From NCBI GenBank assembly GCA_023430945.1, contig JAEYYE010000303.1, positions 1-6,566 on the forward strand: 6,566 nucleotides of DNA. The letters run 5' to 3'. Source of the stretch: Bacteroidota bacterium (GTDB taxonomy: Bacteria > Bacteroidota > Bacteroidia > Flavobacteriales_F > PHOS-HE28). This document shows positions 4,494 through 6,566 of this stretch, in pieces. Positions within the stretch are counted from its first letter, which is position 1; each line of letters starts with the position of its first letter. The notes under the pieces were generated by a model, which was not told the DNA's origin, ran no database searches, and was given only the letters and a program-made list of their open reading frames with translations. The position numbers were made by a program, and so were the translations under genes.

Positions 4494-6566
4494 TGGGTGT
4501 TGTGATCTCTTTTCGTGAAATGTTGAATCGCAGGCCTGCGTATGCCATCGCCATGCGTGTAGGTCCCCAGATCAACGATGCGTCAAAATTGGGGCCGAAC
4601 GGATCATCCGGCGCGATGATCTGCTGTTGTTGCAAGGTACTTGTGAGGTTCTCTCCGCCAACATAGAATTCCCAGGGACCGCTGATGTGGGTGACCTGTG
4701 CATGCAGTGTGGCGTATGCAGGCGATCTTTCCGGCATGCTGTAACGCGGATCATCCGAAGTATCCGGGATCCTTCCTTCGCCGAACAGGTTCAGGCTGAT
4801 GTCGAAGCGCCAGCGTTCCTTCCGATCCTCGTAGGCGAGATCGATCAGTCCGCGATGCGCAGGAGTGAACGGACGCTCACGAAGTACGCCATCGTATGTC
4901 GTACGCACATCGTAGTAGCGATAGCTGGTCTTCAACCGGAGCACGCGCGAAAGTTCTACCTGCAGATCGGCGAGCGCGCTGTTCGCGAAGGAAGCGCCGT
5001 TGAGCATGTAGATCGCAAGTTGCTGCGGATCGCGATCCAGGTCGCTCACCACCTGATCGGTGAACGTGGTGCGATAGCCATCGATGGTGAAGGCCCACTT
5101 GCGATCGAGCCATTTGAATTTGTGAAGCAAGGAAGCGCCGATGTTCCAGGCCTGTTCCATTCCGATGGGACCATCCACGATGATCTCGCGCGAACTGGCG
5201 AGAACGCTGGCGTTCTCCACCAACGGAAGCGCGGTGCGGAAGGCGTGGCCGGCTGAAACGCGGATGGTCGTAAGCGCACCGGGATCGTACTTGAAATGCA
5301 AACGTGGGCCGGCCGCAGTGCCGTACAGATCATTGTGATCCACACGCACCCCCGCGACCATGGTGAATTTGTTGCGATGCCTTGTGTATTCCGCGAAGGC
5401 ACCGGGCATCCTTTCGATCCGATCGAACGTGCTGTCGCGGAACGCTTCCTCGTACGAATCATACTGGAAGCTCAACCCCGCTTTCAACTGATCGGTGCCT
5501 GTGCCGAGCAATTGCTGGTACACGGCGTTGCCGTAGAAACTTTCCTGCAACCCGGCATAGTTGCGCCGCCCATACGATGACGACACTTCATGGCGTCGTG
5601 CGCCGAAAAGAAAACCAATGCTCTTCGTCGGATCCTCTTTGAAGATAACGCCATGCCTGCCCACAAGATCGAACATGCGGTTCTGGATATCTATGCGGTA
5701 CCGTGGATCGCCAAGATCCGCCTGCGTTGGACCGATCGTGAGTTGTCCGCCTTCGCGCAGATCATCGGCGAATCGCAGGGTGATCTGTGAATTCGTCCTT
5801 TCCGTGCGACGCATCCAGCGATCCATGATGTTGATCCGTTTCGTGAGCGGATCGTCCAGGAAGCCATCGCGGTTCTGGTCCATCTGTTGCTGGAACAGAT
5901 TGCCGTGCACCATGAGAATGTTATCACTGTGCTCGCCAGTGCGCTGTGCAGTGTGCACATTCAACTCGGTGCGGCCCTGACTGTTGCCGTAAAGGTTCAC
6001 GAACAAGGGTCCTTCGGCACCGGGATCGAGCAGGCACAGGTCGATCTGGCCTGTCATTGCGTTCGGCCCGTTCACGGCGGTGCCGATCCCCTTACTCAGG
6101 TTGATATCATTGATCCATGTGCCGGGGATCAGCGTAAGTCCCGATGATGTTGACAGACCGCGGATGAACGGAACATTCTCGACGCTCATCTGCGCGTACT
6201 TGCCATCGAGCCCGAGCATGCGGATGGTCTTGGTGCCTGAGACGGCATCGCTGAAACTGACGTCCACGGTGGCGTTCGTCTCGAAGCTTTCGCTCAGATC
6301 GCAACATGCTGCGCGCTTGAGCTCCTTCTGATTCAAGATCTCCGTGTTCTGCAGCGCGCGTGTATCCATGATGGTACCGCTCTGGCGTTCCACCACATCC
6401 ACCGCACGCAATTCGATCGAGGAGCCCAGCTTGAACTCGATCGGCCGCCCGGGCATGGCGGCCAACGTGATCGTGTCGCTGCTGAAGCCGACGTATGATG
6501 CGATCAATGCGGCAGGCCAACGCTCTGGTGCATTGATGCTGAAATTCCCTTCGCCATCGGTGGAAG
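4468..6566 (-). CDS. TonB-dependent outer-membrane receptor, putative metal-related, 5'-truncated by the window
   Basis: Outer-membrane active transporter powered by TonB/ExbBD. The frame stays open to the right edge (698 residues visible; first full codon ends at 6564), and the TTG at 6507 is an internal leucine. Visible residues 1-50 are the end of a carboxypeptidase-regulatory-like domain (STDGEGNFSI, then SYVGF). Residues about 70-185 are the plug, with an adjacent cysteine pair (Cys87-Cys88, in KRAACCDLSESFETN) and the typical NGPNAMTGQIDL segment, which carries the only other cysteine (Cys177). The remainder is the beta-barrel, ending at AGLRFNIS near 676-683. A hydrophilic tail of about 15 residues follows, so the protein does not end on the usual aromatic residue. 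The 3' end overlaps the HMA gene by 26 bp, linking the two functionally. Substrate is unknown; copper or another soft metal is inferred from the partner and the cysteines. Signal peptide and TonB box are outside the window. Confidence 0.92.
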   Translation of the reverse strand, partial: STDGEGNFSINAPERWPAALIASYVGFSSDTITLAAMPGRPIEFKLGSSIELRAVDVVERQSGTIMDTRALQNTEILNQKELKRAACCDLSESFETNATVDVSFSDAVSGTKTIRMLGLDGKYAQMSVENVPFIRGLSTSSGLTLIPGTWINDINLSKGIGTAVNGPNAMTGQIDLCLLDPGAEGPLFVNLYGNSQGRTELNVHTAQRTGEHSDNILMVHGNLFQQQMDQNRDGFLDDPLTKRINIMDRWMRRTERTNSQITLRFADDLREGGQLTIGPTQADLGDPRYRIDIQNRMFDLVGRHGVIFKEDPTKSIGFLFGARRHEVSSSYGRRNYAGLQESFYGNAVYQQLLGTGTDQLKAGLSFQYDSYEEAFRDSTFDRIERMPGAFAEYTRHRNKFTMVAGVRVDHNDLYGTAAGPRLHFKYDPGALTTIRVSAGHAFRTALPLVENASVLASSREIIVDGPIGMEQAWNIGASLLHKFKWLDRKWAFTIDGYRTTFTDQVVSDLDRDPQQLAIYMLNGASFANSALADLQVELSRVLRLKTSYRYYDVRTTYDGVLRERPFTPAHRGLIDLAYEDRKERWRFDISLNLFGEGRIPDTSDDPRYSMPERSPAYATLHAQVTHISGPWEFYVGGENLTSTLQQQQIIAPDDPFGPNFDASLIWGPTRMAMAYAGLRFNISRKEITTPNEEHVPGN
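5200..5217. repeat. 8-bp inverted repeat with 2-bp centre within the receptor gene
   Basis: GAGAACGC and GCGTTCTC flank TG at 5208-5209. It lies in codons for Glu-Asn-Ala-Ser-Val-Leu of the barrel. It resembles an operator in form only; position deep inside a coding region argues against a regulatory role. Confidence 0.55.

Noticed and set aside
5027..5038. 12-bp palindrome GGATCGCGATCC as an operator
   Set aside because: Deep inside the receptor coding region and readily explained by the general GATC bias.
4627..5256. + strand open frame of 209 codons opposite the receptor gene
   Set aside because: Antisense to a recognisable beta-barrel and without any family motif.
6505..6507. TTG at 6507 as the start of the TonB receptor
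   Set aside because: In-frame upstream codons spell a typical regulatory-like domain (STDGEGNFSI), so the gene continues past the right edge.

Overview
The window looks like chromosomal DNA from a member of the Bacteroidota, most likely a Flavobacteriales-type lineage. The evidence is the gene order bamA - ompH - ompH - murI, the two consecutive OmpH/Skp-type chaperones, and a TonB-dependent receptor with an N-terminal carboxypeptidase-regulatory-like domain. There are also almost no Shine-Dalgarno-like sites ahead of the starts. By eye the G+C content is in the high fifties, which is high for that order and would fit an uncultured environmental lineage; this last point is inference. Coding density is close to 100%: the longest gap between genes is 35 bp, and no RNA gene, IS element, CRISPR array or phage gene is visible.

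Left half, + strand: the 3' part of bamA (5' end outside the window), an OmpH/Skp-like chaperone with an unusual hydrophilic tail, a second shorter OmpH/Skp-like chaperone that overlaps the first by 4 bp (ATGA), and murI (glutamate racemase) beginning with GTG 5 bp later. This reads as one cell-envelope operon: Skp-like proteins hold unfolded outer-membrane proteins in the periplasm, BamA inserts them, and MurI supplies D-glutamate for peptidoglycan.

Right half, - strand, read from right to left: a TonB-dependent outer-membrane receptor (5' end outside the window), a small secreted heavy-metal-associated (HMA) domain protein overlapping it by 26 bp, and a gamma-carbonic-anhydrase-like hexapeptide-repeat protein whose ATG directly follows the HMA stop codon. 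The receptor and HMA protein look like a translationally coupled pair for handling a soft metal such as copper; the metal is not proven by sequence. The two operons converge, and the murI and carbonic-anhydrase-like reading frames overlap tail to tail by 14 bp.

The most unusual signals are at the DNA level. GATC occurs about 135 times by hand count, against roughly 25 expected from composition, and murI carries two strong intragenic hairpins plus three copies of the octamer GCGATCGC. The adjacent cysteine pair in the receptor plug and the cysteine-rich tail of its HMA partner are the most interesting protein-level signals.
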